Shown here in pieces: positions 1 through 10,308 of a stretch of DNA of 64,000 nt; the first letter of the stretch is position 1; each line of letters starts with the position of its first letter. The notes beneath the pieces are model-generated. The model did not search any database and was not told the DNA's origin. It saw only the letters and a program-made list of their open reading frames with translations. The stretch is from Linnemannia hyalina. Lineage: Eukaryota > Mortierellomycota > Mortierellomycetes > Mortierellales > Mortierellaceae. Position numbers and translations under genes: made by a program. The DNA lies in NCBI GenBank assembly GCA_019671135.1, contig JAHRHY010000006.1, forward strand, positions 1,860,001-1,924,000. The letters are read 5' to 3'.

Positions 1-479
1 GCGAACCAAAGGGAAACTCATGCTGTGTGTGTGTGTGTGTATGTTTGTGTGAATGAGTGAGTAAGTGAGTATGGAAGGAGAGTGTTGGAGAAAGAAGGGA
101 GTGATGAGGATATGAGGGGGTACAAGAGTGATTGATGGAGAGCAAACAGGAAGCGGAAAAAATCTTTGCAACTGGCCACTGCGCAGGACGCCGTTTGGAA
201 CAACAGCCTCGGCTGAAGAGAGCGTCACTCGATTAATTCATCATCAACAGGGAATAGCCGCATGCATGCTATTTTTGTTTGTGTCTGAATCGACGATTTC
301 TCTTGGTTTTTGTGTGCAAAAGATAATAAAAAAGTTGGTAGCTCGAAAGAAGAAGGAAAAGAAAGAAGGAAAAGAAAGAAGAAACGATAGCAACTAACTA
401 GAACGCGGAAAAAAGATGAGAAAAGAGGTACGGTGACATCGCGTCTGACCTCCCCTCCTTCTCTTTATCCTCTGCACAC
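1..479. other. Intergenic, 3' flank of the PP2C gene
   Basis: No gene is visible. The first 60 bases are rich in GT, with a GT microsatellite near 24-40 followed by GAGT-like words. Positions 330-400 are a purine-rich AAG tract. The segment lies downstream of the minus-strand PP2C stop codon and probably holds its 3' untranslated region. Confidence 0.6.
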
Positions 480-3018
480 TTAAACGCTGCTCTCTGGTTT
501 TTCCTCCTTTTTGTCAGCATCTGCCGTCTCCACATCCTTAGGTTCCTCGGTCTTTGTTGATGTCGCTGTCGCCTCAGCCTTCTCCTTCTCCTTCTCCGCA
601 GTCTCCTCGTCGAACGTCTCGGGGTCCTCATCACCGTTGGGGCGGACCTTCGAATCGGCTGGTCCAAGACGAACGGCAACGCGCTGAGCAATGTGCTCAT
701 ACCATTCATCCAAGGTCTTTCCGTGCAAGATAGCAACAATCACCATCGTCATGTTGTCACATCCGACTCCTGTCATGCCGCTGTCCAAAGCCAAACAGTT
801 GTCCATAGTCATCTCGCACAACTGATCCAAGGGTAACTTCTCTGAAATTCCCTTGCGGACATAGGTAATGACCTCCTGGGAGGTCATGCAGTCCCAAATA
901 CCTATTTTCATACAACATAATAGAAGCGTGTGAATCGACCACGTCATGGGAGAAGTCTGGCTTCCTTACATAAAACAGTAGCAGTAACATATTACATACC
1001 ATCGCAGGCAAGAACAAGGAATTCGTCCTCCTCAGTCAACTTGTGCTCGACAATTACAGGGTTGGCTAATTGGAAGGAAGGCAATGCCAACGTTAGGAAT
1101 CCCTTCTCTTTCTTACATGAAGAACGTACATCCATTCCAACAATGCGCTTTAACTCAACAAACATACCAGTGACGATCTGATCATCGGGTCCCAAAGTGG
1201 CGTTCATCTTGAACTCAAAGTCACCCAAGGCGCGCGACAAAGCAAGGCTTCCGTTGACACGTCCGTACTCGACAAATCCTCCGGCGGCGACGATTCTTCT
1301 TGACTCCTCTGTTTGTACATCAGGTGCAGCAAAAGATAAAGGGAGACCATGCAGTTGGGTACAGGTAAAAGGAAGAAAGATGAGAGTTATTTGTCAGTGG
1401 TCATTTCAAGCTGGGTCCCAAAGTCCATCCATATAAATCGACCAATTGATGAAAAGCTGCCCCTCACTAATTTTGAGTTCTGAAACACATCGTACTAAAG
1501 AAGGTATGACCCCCCCCTTCACTAGCCCGTCAATGCGCAATTCAGATCGTGCGATCGTTTTCCATACCTTTGTTGACAGGCTTGTGGTCGTTCGAAAGAG
1601 CAATAGCAGTTCCATCGGTTCCAAGGACTGCACGAGAGTCTCCAGCGTTACCCTATATAAAATAGCCCGAAGCCAATCGCGTGTCCGTCAATATCTAATG
1701 TCGTATTCAATGCATCCTGACTCGAACATCATTAAGTCCCCAGTGTATATTATTTTCGATTAGCCACTGCGTCAGCCAGAGTGACGCCGCTGTCATATTA
1801 AATCCTGAAATTTCCGGGTGTTGAGCGGGGCGAAGAGGCAAGGCATCGTATGGAATACATGGTAATGAGCGATGGCGTCCAGTATTGGAGCCGTAGCATC
1901 GAGAGTCCTGAAGCCAAGTTGTTATGACACCATTCCAAACAAGAGCAAATGCGCCCATGCAAAGCGACCACATACCACGTAGAGGACGTTCTTATCGGTA
2001 ATGGTTGCAGTGATGGCTGTGCATCCTGAGGAATCTCCGCCGTATTCGGGATCTGGTATTGTTTTTGCGATGCGTAAAATGGTTCATTAGCTTAGAATGG
2101 ATGTCCTCTACTGCACCAGCTTTGCGCAAACACCAGGTCTCAATGATCCATGTTTAGCAGTAACCAACACCAGACAACATACCATAGCGAAGAGCCCTGT
2201 CCATCTCCAAGAATCCGTTCTTAATGGCAGCCATGAAGTCGCCCTTGGCAAACGCCTTGTCAGCAACAATTCTCTTGTGCAGACCTTCTCCGCTGTACTT
2301 GGCGACATTGGAACCTAGATGAATGTCACGATGATAGGATAAAAGACGCCTGTCAGTCCTGTTTCTTCCTGGTCATCGCAAAGTTGTAAACGTTCGCCAT
2401 AAACATGCGTAGGTGCAGTCAGAGCAACCTACCTCCGTGCCCGTCATAAACTGCGAAGAAGGCTGTTCCCTCTGCGTCCTCAACGTTCAGCAGCGTGGTA
2501 TGGGCATCTACGATTGTTTTGGAGTAATGTGGGCGTGATTAGCCAACATTGGCCAACAAAAAAATATCGTTGTTTTGAAAACAATGGTATCGTGACATAG
2601 CCGTGACATCTTTCAACATACCTTCCATGCCTATTTGAGTAAAACCAGACAAGAGATAGGAAAGAAAAGACGACAAAAAACATGCAGGGCGAGGAGTTAA
2701 GGATAATACAGCTCGGTGGCCGATATGGATGATAGGTTTGTAGGGTTGGAAAAACATGCAGAAGAACAAGCATTAACGCGCAAAACAAGCTCGATCTCCA
2801 GGAACAGGTTCGGAAAGGTAAAACAAGAACATGGTGCATGCAAAGGCAACAATGACATGAACAAGAAGTGAGATTCGAAGGAGGGAGAAGAAGGGTTTGA
2901 CACGATTGGTGATACTGATTCGCCATCCTTGCATGGCAGAGGCTCCGTATGCGAAACGCTTGTCGTGACCCGCGGACGAGTGCTTGTCGACGATTGGTGC
3001 AGAAAGCGTTTGACCCAT
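480..3018 (-). CDS. PTC2/PTC3-like: PP2C-type Ser/Thr protein phosphatase (Ptc2/Ptc3-like)
   Basis: Metal-dependent phosphatase that removes phosphate from Ser/Thr; yeast Ptc2 and Ptc3 damp stress MAP-kinase and checkpoint signalling. Nine exons, read down the minus strand: 3018-2916, 2630-2622, 2507-2433, 2314-2183, 2052-1976, 1652-1568, 1308-1168, 1065-1000, 901-480. All junctions are GT-AG and keep frame, giving 369 residues. The start MGQTLS matches the family start and a MGxxxS myristoylation pattern. Catalytic motifs are complete: GWRISMEDAH (31-40), YDGHGG (58-63), GNAGDSRAV, LSRALGDFEFK, ACDGIWDC (Asp229, Asp233) and GVGCDN (Asp278). The last ~55 residues are an acidic Glu/Lys/Ala-rich tail, as in fungal relatives. 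The second exon is only 9 nt and supplies part of the MED motif. Assignment to PP2C is very sure; Ptc2 versus Ptc3 is not resolved. Confidence 0.95.
2622..2630 (-). other. 9-nt microexon of the PP2C gene
   Basis: On the minus strand this reads GCATGGAAG, flanked by ATAG on the acceptor side and GTATGT on the donor side. It joins exon 1 (ending in ATC A) to exon 3 (starting AT GCC CAT) and completes S-M-E-D of the invariant RISMEDAH metal-binding motif. Leaving it out keeps frame, but exon 1 then joins directly to exon 3 and the motif loses its Met and Glu. Confidence 0.88.
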
Positions 3019-4575
3019 GATCGAGTTCCTTGTTGGTTGGTGCTGGGTTAGTGGGTCTTTGTAAAGTGTTGTTAGGTTGAGGTGCTGTTGGCGGTGATAA
3101 GGAAGAAAAGATGGTCAGGAGGACGAGAAGGATAAAAGGACAGTCGATGAGTCAAAAAAAGAAAGAAATAAAAAAGGGATCTCGCCTGTTCTGTCGAACC
3201 AGCCGCGTCCTTGCCTCCTGTTTGTCGACGTCAAAGGTGAACATTGGGTCGTAAAAAAGGCCAGGAGGTTGGATGCCATCATCCACATAACTCGCTCGTT
3301 TTTTTTTATGTTGATGATGCTGAAGAGTCGGTCAACCTTCCTGTAGTACCCCTTGTTTGATGCTGGTGCAAATCCATCCGCCTTGTTTTGCCGCTTGTGG
3401 CCATCCGTCATCTGAGAGCATCTGTCCTCCTGTATGTACTGTAGTCGACGTGGACGTGGAGGTATATTTCCTGTCGGGTTTCCAGCCAAGAGTCAGAGCC
3501 AGAGCCAAGCACTGCAGACGGCTGACGTGGTTTTGTTTTTGTAGAGTGCGTGTGGCGAGTAAGGGGATGGAAGGAGCGTGTGATCTTACGTTGCTTGGTT
3601 ATTGTTGCTCTTGGTGTGTGTATGTGTGTGTGCGCGCGTATACGAGAGTTAGTGACTGAGTGAGCGTCGATGTCTTTTTTTTTCTTTCTTGTTTGCTGAT
3701 GTCGATGGTCGATCGAAGAGGTGGCAAAGGGGGTGAAAGAAAAGAAAAGAAACAGAAAGGAGAAGGGGGAAAGGGAAAAAAGAAAAAAAAATATAATTTC
3801 AGTCTGGTGGTAGTCCTAGTCGCAGTTCCCTGTTCCCTTGAAGCTTTTTCTCTGTCAATTCTGTTGTGTCTCATCTCGCCCTTGTCTGTCTTCATTGTCT
3901 CGAGGGTTCAGTAGGGAGACAGGGGAGGAGGAGCAGCTGAATGAAAAAGTGAGGGAGCCATGAGCCCGCGACCAGGCCGACCGCGTTTTTTTTTCCATCA
4001 CCGGACCACTGAAAAAAACATACACAGACACACGGACACCCCCCGCCACTCGACCAATTTACATACGCATACGCACGCACGCTCACTTGCAACCACAAGG
4101 ATAACTACATCGATGATAACACCACCAACACGACCGCTACCGCCATCATCTTCACACACCAACGCTTCGTAAGCCCACACGGCCAAATGACCAAAAAAGA
4201 AAACATATATTTATTCCTTGCACACGCCACCGTTTTTCTATTCAAGCTCGTCGTAACCCGGCAATGGTGTCATGGACAACGTGCTTGTGTTAACTGCTGT
4301 CTCTGTGGTGTATTTTAAGGCCCTCGTTCCGTTTAGACCAATGCAGTCTTTGCAGGCAGCCTGGTCACTTTCTCGTTGCCTTTGTTCCAAGAGCATACAC
4401 TGCATTGATTGGTTTCATATCCCCAAGAAAAAGTCTATTCGACGAACATGCTTTGGTGGCACTTTGCGACCGTCGTTTTGATTTCGTTCCTCATAACATA
4501 TTTAAAGCATTTCGTACTTTTTTTCCCCTTTTCTTAATCCACACATCCAAAAGTCGCTCCCTTTTCAAGGAAACT
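3019..4575. promoter_or_regulatory. Divergent intergenic region between PP2C and the clathrin-motif gene
   Basis: The two flanking genes are transcribed away from each other, so both promoters should lie here. The stretch contains many short A and T runs, a purine-rich block around 3720-3790 and alternating CA/GT tracts near 3600-3640 and 4020-4100. A CATATTTAAAG sequence near 4497 could be a TATA-like site for the plus-strand gene. No protein gene is supportable. Confidence 0.45.
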
Positions 4576-7500
4576 ATGACCTTACCGGTCGCTGAGGATC
4601 TCGTCTCGACAAAACACTCTTCAGGAACGATTTTTCTTAACCACGACAACACCCTCAACAACTACAACTACTCACACAACCACAACCACAACGACCACCA
4701 CCATCCCAGCCTTCACCACCCACCACAAACCATGTCACACAGATCCGATATCGTAACCCCCACAGAAGGTACGTTCTCTCGTCCTTCAACAGCACAACAG
4801 GAAACAAACCTGATGGAATCAATGTAACATCTTTTTCATTACATCTTTGGTTTGACTATAAATGTATTTTCTATTGCTCTGATGCCATCTAGCAACTGTC
4901 CATGGCTCAGGAGCACATGAAGATTCTTGGAGTGGCCATGAAACAGACTTGCATCGACAGGACTTTGCAACGATGACCTCATCTTCCAGCCTGGACGATC
5001 GGAACGGACGAGGAGATGGAGCTGGATGGGGATTCGAGTTTGATATCGAGGCGATGAAGCAGTCGACTGGAACAAGGAAGAAACAGCAACATCGCAACGG
5101 AGACTACCATAGCGAAGATCAACGGAGCATCGACGGTCATGGGACTGACGACGACAACTGGCACACAGAGGGAGAGCGGTCTGGAACCGATTCCAAGGCT
5201 GGATTCAATCCTCCTTCTGAAGTTGCATGGGGCGATGATTGCCTTGACTCGAATAGCCAGAGTCACCAGCGCCAGGACAATTGCCTGCGTCAGGAACATC
5301 TCCAGCGCCAACAACAACACGGACGTCAGGCCTATCAGGAGCGTCAGGGTCATCACGAGCGCCCGAGTCGCCACGTAGCCCATCGCAGCCCTACCAGTGA
5401 CCATCAAAGACCAGGTGCAATCAACACCTCAGGTTGGAACAGCCATCATCAATGGTATTCGAGGGAGGCAGAGGTCCAAGAATCCAGTAACCGAAATGCT
5501 GGAAATCGAGGAGACCGCAAGGCGGACGATGCCGAGGACGATGTCTGGGGGTTGAAGCGGACAGAGCGGTGGACTGCAACCGAGGAAGATGAAGCTGTCG
5601 ATGAGAAGGAGGAGGTAGTTCTGGACGAGTTGACAAAATACTGGGCTCCATCGAACATCCTCGACTTAATTCGACCTAACCGATCAACGCAGGCGTTTTC
5701 CGACAAGCACACTAGACATGGCGGACAACCCTACGACGGCGACAACTGGGGAGATGCACCCGAGCCTACAATGACCTACAACGGCGAGTATACCAACACC
5801 GTCCTAGTTGAACAGAGGAATAAGCAGTACTGGGAATTGCGAGACGGAGAGTGGATACTCTTGAACACGTCTTCGGGAATGATGGTTACCCCCCAGCAGA
5901 AAGGAATCAACTCGGCAGCATTAGAAGGCGACAACGGCAATGGCCAGTCAAGTGAGGATGAGAGCGACAACTACAGCCAGGGATGGAGCGACTACCACCC
6001 TGAGGTCAGCTCGCCAACGCACTCTGTGAACCACGAATCCGAACGCAAGAGATACAGCGGAGTATACCAAGGCCCCGCCCCACCAAACTCCGATTCTCAA
6101 GAGTTCCTCTCCGAGGTGCGCCGAGAGATTTCACCGGAGCAGTTCGATCTTGACGCGGGCTTTATCCCAGAAGACGAATGGAGGAAACCTCTGTCTGCGA
6201 GAGCGAAGAAGCACGAAGAAGGCGAGCCTGGTCAGATGAAGGACGATCAAACTGGATCCTGGGGACCGGAGAGGACATCATGGGAGCGACCAACCTCTCG
6301 GGCGTCATCATACTCCGAGTCAGAATCTGTACTTGATCTTCCGCCTGATGCGTTACCGGATTTCAGGACAGCAAAGCCCGGCGAGCCAACGATCATCACT
6401 CGAACCAACATCCCTAGCAGCAACAGCAACAGGAACAGTTATAATAATAAGAGTAACAACAGCAGCAACAACGACAACAGCAACAACGACAACGACAACA
6501 TCAACAGCAACAACACCACCGCCACCACCAACAACAACAACAACAACAACAATGACAGCAATAATGGCAGCAACAATGACAGCAACAGCAGCAGCAGTGC
6601 TCGCCCTCCTCCCCCAAAGAAAAAAGATCCGGCCAAGGCAATCGAATCACAACCGGCATTGCTTGTAGATCTGGACGATAATGCAGCGACCAAATCGCCG
6701 CCGAGTCATGCAAGCATGAATATGGCCCAGTCACTCATCGGACTTGATTTCATTGAGGGACAGGATGCTCAACCTCCTGCTCTCGATTCTACCCATGATG
6801 CCGCGACAGCGGAGACAACCAGAGCGGGCCCGAAGAGCGCGGACGAGGACAAGCAAGACAAGAATGAGATCTCGACATTGGTCACAATTGCTAGCGAGAG
6901 CGTTGACAACACCCGCAACCCTGCAGAGACTGCGTCATCGAAGCTAGAGGGTACAGTAGACCTTCTTCTAACTGACATTCCGGCCCAGGAGTTGTCAAAA
7001 GGAGAATCTGCTCTCGATTTGCTCGGAATTAACAGCACCGCTCAGCAGTCTTCCAAAGGAGATTCTCTCGTTGAGCTGCTTGGAGCCACTACCCCTACAC
7101 AGAGACAACCCAAAGATGAGTCTGCCCTCGACATATTCGCAACAGCCAACGCAGCCCAGGAGCCATCCAAGAATGAGGTTGCTTTCGATATTTTTGGTGC
7201 CAGCGGTCCAAGTCAGGAGCGGTCATTCAAGGGACCTTTACCGGGCGGATTCCTCGACCTTGGCAGTCCATACGACTGGTTGAACCAGATTGCGTCCAGG
7301 AGTATGCAGCAGTCGGAGGAGAGTCGCACCACCCAAAAGGAACAATGGAGTGCTCTGATGGCCAAACAGGAGGCGGACTCGAACAGGATACAGAACTTTA
7401 TACAGAATGCGACAACCGACAGTGCAAGCAGTACCGGCGCCAGTTCGAAGAGAGGAACCAAGTCCAAAGTGCCGTACTCGCTCGCTATGGCTATCGAGAC

Positions 7501-7841
7501 CAAGGATCACGGCCGACAAGTCCTGAATGTCACCGAAGTAAGTTGATAACGTTTTATGGACTGCTACACTTTCATATGACTGAGAGATCTAGAAGGACAT
7601 TGTATATATTGCGGGGCAACGCGTTTGAACGAGTGTATAGTATTTGTTATACTAACACGTCTTCATCTACTTTGTTGGCATGCACGTTTTGCAGCGCGAC
7701 GACCTCAAGGACATGGTGGAGCGGTTTTGCGTCCAGTATGACATGCAATCATATGAGATGGCATTGTGGGTGACGGTGGCCAAAGCAATCAAGAAGAAAA
7801 AGAAGCAGCTTCGGGAGAGCAGCATGCAGCAACATCAATAG
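4576..7841 (+). CDS. Acidic low-complexity protein with clathrin-box motifs and 19-residue repeats (putative trafficking adaptor)
   Basis: Family not recognised. Three exons, 4576-4768, 4893-7537 and 7695-7841, keep frame and give 994 residues. The start is uncertain: ATG 4732 (MSHRSDIV) is in frame and equally plausible, and the frame is also open upstream to 4405. The N-terminal half is hydrophilic with many Trp residues in acidic surroundings (DDNW, DDVWGL, GDNWGD, WSDYHPE). An Asn/Ser run lies at about 575-633. Two sequences fit the clathrin-box consensus L-phi-x-phi-[DE]: LVDLD at 655 and LIGLD at 679. Five head-to-tail 19-residue repeats occupy 746-840. The C-terminus (about 927-994) is an ordered-looking module ending in a Lys-rich helix, encoded across the last intron. 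Clathrin and acidic-Trp motifs together suggest a coat or endosomal adaptor, but this is inference from short motifs. Confidence 0.8.
6421..6600 (+). repeat. Asn/Ser-coding AAC/AGC triplet tract
   Basis: A long imperfect AAC/AGC/GAC trinucleotide tract inside the putative adaptor gene encodes an Asn/Ser/Asp-rich linker. It separates the acidic N-terminal half from the clathrin-box region. Confidence 0.9.
6935..7219 (+). repeat. Five tandem 57-bp repeats encoding 19-residue units
   Basis: Units start at 6935, 6992, 7049, 7106 and 7163, each exactly 57 bp. The shared pattern is roughly [SP]-K-x-[ED]-x-x-[LVF]-[DE]-[LI]-[LF]-[GAL] followed by a short linker ending in Q-[EQR]. Cores read TVDLLL, ALDLLG, LVELLG, ALDIFA and AFDIFG. 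DNA identity between units is low while the protein pattern is kept, so the array is old and apparently constrained at protein level. Confidence 0.88.
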
Positions 7842-9049
7842 ATGCACCACCTCCTTTGTTGTTGTTTATTGTTGTTTGCCATTCTTCAATTCTTGCCTCG
7901 GTTGGATTCATCTGGATTGCGAACGAAAAGGCAAAGGGCGTAGGATAGATTTCTGTCCACTGTGCATGATCTTTTTTTCTTTGATTTTTTTTCCCTTTAC
8001 CCTAGCCTTCCTTTTGTTAGTCGGGCCTCTGCCCGTACCTCACATTCATGCAACTGTTCTCATTTTGACAACAAAACACGGTACTTTTCATGGGCACCTG
8101 CTTCCGTTGCTGCTGGTACAAAAAAAAAATGCAAGGGGGTGATGGCGTTTAGTTCAGTGTTTGATCTTTTTGTGTTCTGGCCTTCTTGTGGGCTATTTTT
8201 TTTTCTTTAGTTCTTGTGAACTGAACTAGGTTTCGTTGCATGTGCTGCAAAAGGCATGTGAGTACTCTTCTTTCATGTTTCCAACTCAATTGTGTCGTTG
8301 GTTGCTTGTTTGTTGATGTTGTTGCTTTTTTTTCTTTCCTTCTGTTCTCTGTTGTCCCCTTCTTGTCGTTCCTGCCCTGCCCTTTGGCCATCCCCCTGTC
8401 GTGTGCATGTGCCTATATGTCTGCATGTGGAGAAGAAAAAAAGGAGACAGAGAAAGAGGTGCGAATGTTTTTTTGGTCGTTTGCTGGTTTTCCTTTCGTT
8501 CCCGCTTGCGCTTGAAAAAGCGAAGATCGAATTTTTTTTCCATTCCCAGTTCATATCGTGTCCTCATCGATGAAAAACAACGTAAGACAGGTATGGAGAA
8601 GTATGGACATGTGCGGAACTGACACCACATGCAAACTGAAAAGAGAGCGTGAAGGAAATATAACTGAATTGGAAAAATGTGGCCAAAAAAAAAAAAAAAA
8701 TCCCGCCGGGAAGAAAAACGAGGTACAGCATGCGCTGGGGCTGGTGCATGCAGGAGAAAAGGAAAGAGGAGGACTACGCGCTCGAGTATGAAAGAAACTA
8801 TACACATGCGTTTTGTCATAGGGTCAGTGCTGGTAAGAATAAGGAAAAAAGGTTGGTAAGATACAGGAGATGTAAAAAGAAACGTACGAACGTTGGGCAA
8901 AGACTCAAGGAGAGCAAGAGCAAAGGGAGTTGGGTGAGGGGCATCGCGTGCCTGAATAGCTTAAGCTCTTGGATGTTACCAGATTCTTGGGGCGTTGTGA
9001 TCAGTGAAACAAACGCGGCAGTTAGAACAAAAGAGATAGCTTAAGCTTC
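7842..9049. other. Gene-poor block, part 1 (3' flank of the adaptor gene)
   Basis: No supportable coding region. Positions 7960-8400 are pyrimidine-rich on the plus strand. A run of 16 A lies at 8685-8700. Short open frames here are Lys- or Phe-rich and follow base composition. Two copies of the palindrome AGCTTAAGCT sit at 8958 and 9038. Confidence 0.55.
8958..9047. repeat. Two AGCTTAAGCT palindromes, 80 bp apart
   Basis: AGCTTAAGCT occurs at 8958-8967 and 9038-9047, both preceded by AT. A third exact copy is at 12683-12692, and the core GCTTAAGC recurs at 15510-15517. I noticed no exact copies elsewhere in the window. A dimeric protein site is possible but untested. Confidence 0.5.
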
Positions 9050-9649
9050 TTTTGTGCTCGTTCTTTCTCTCTTACTTCCTTTTTTTCCCACCTTTCCACC
9101 ATGTTTTTCTGAAGGCACGCTGTCCTATTCTTTGTGCTCGTGCACACCATGCACCATGCACTTCCAAGACTCTTCCTTTTTTATTTTTATTTTTATTTTA
9201 TTTTGCTCGTCCTGAAAATAACTGCCTCGTCCCTTCGCCTCTTCCTTCCCTGTTCTTTGTCTGCGCCCTTCCCTTTTTTGTTTTCCAATCCTGCACAGCA
9301 GTTCAACTCTTATCTTCCCGGATAGTTATGGCGTATTGTGCAAGCGTCTTTTATCTTTCTTCTCTCTCTCTCTCTCTTGCTATGCTTTATTTGCCAATGA
9401 TAATGGAGGAATATTACACGAAGTTCAACCGTATGCGATATATATTGAGCTGCATGCATTTTTGAACGATCAGAGCAGAGAAAAACGTAATCATAAAAAT
9501 AAAGAGAAAAGAATCTATTCGGAACGAGACCCGGCCGCCTTGTTCTCTTTCAAGCACATCCGACAAAAATCAAAACTTGATAATGATGCTTCCGGGGAGA
9601 GATTGAGGAAGGAGGACAACGTAGAGAGAAAAAGAGGAGACGGGCAACG

Positions 9650-9670
9650 TTTTTTTTTTTTTTTTTTTTT
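9650..9670. repeat. Poly(T) run of 21
   Basis: An uninterrupted run of T, preceded by a GA-rich stretch and followed by CTGAT. It is one of the longest homopolymers in the window and could be the reverse of an A tail, but no body of a retroposed sequence was recognised beside it. Confidence 0.9.
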
Positions 9671-10285
9671 CTGATAGGCTTTTGTGGTGCATAGAAAGCT
9701 AAAAGGTGGTGTAACATTGCGGGCAAGTGTTGGTTTTCTATTTCAGGCAGGCCCTAGACCCAACAAAAATGTGGTGTCTCTATCTTTTTTTCCTCTGTTT
9801 CCTCTCTGCGTGGCATCAAAATAATGCAAAAGACAAACAAACACAAGGGCAATGAAATGCAAAAAGGTCAATGTGTTTAGGCTGGAGACTAGCGTGAATT
9901 TGAAGATGAACTAGCATGAGCCTTCATTTTGTTTTCTCTCTCTCACTCTACCACGTCTCTCTTGTTCCATGTCCAATAAGATCCAACTGCCCCGCATTTC
10001 AAACAAAAAAAAGTGGTGTCGTGAACAGTCTCCATATCTCAATTTCGGTCTGCGTCTGCTTTGTCCAAAGCCTCGCCTAATGCATGTACAGTACGCCATC
10101 TGGGAAGAGTAAAAAAAGAAAGGCAAGGTAAAATGTAGGGGAGGGATGAAAGTGGCGCATAACGTTGTAAATTAGGTGGACAGTGCGAGCGTTCGGGCCC
10201 ACAAATAAAAAAAAAAATGGGCAAGCATTCTTCACGTACTACTGAGCTTGCTGAAATGCGACAAATAAAAACGCGCAGCGGCGAC

Positions 10286-10308
10286 GGTATGGTATGGTAT
10301 GGTATGGT
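10286..10308. repeat. GGTAT pentanucleotide microsatellite
   Basis: Four perfect GGTAT units followed by GGT. No function is evident. Confidence 0.9.

Noticed and set aside
8286..8900. 204-codon minus-strand frame
   Set aside because: Residues follow the local A/T and C/T bias and no domain is visible; frames on the plus strand overlap it fully.
10286..10308. GGTAT array as an internal telomere-like repeat
   Set aside because: The unit does not match known fungal telomere repeats such as TTAGGG and the array is only four units long.
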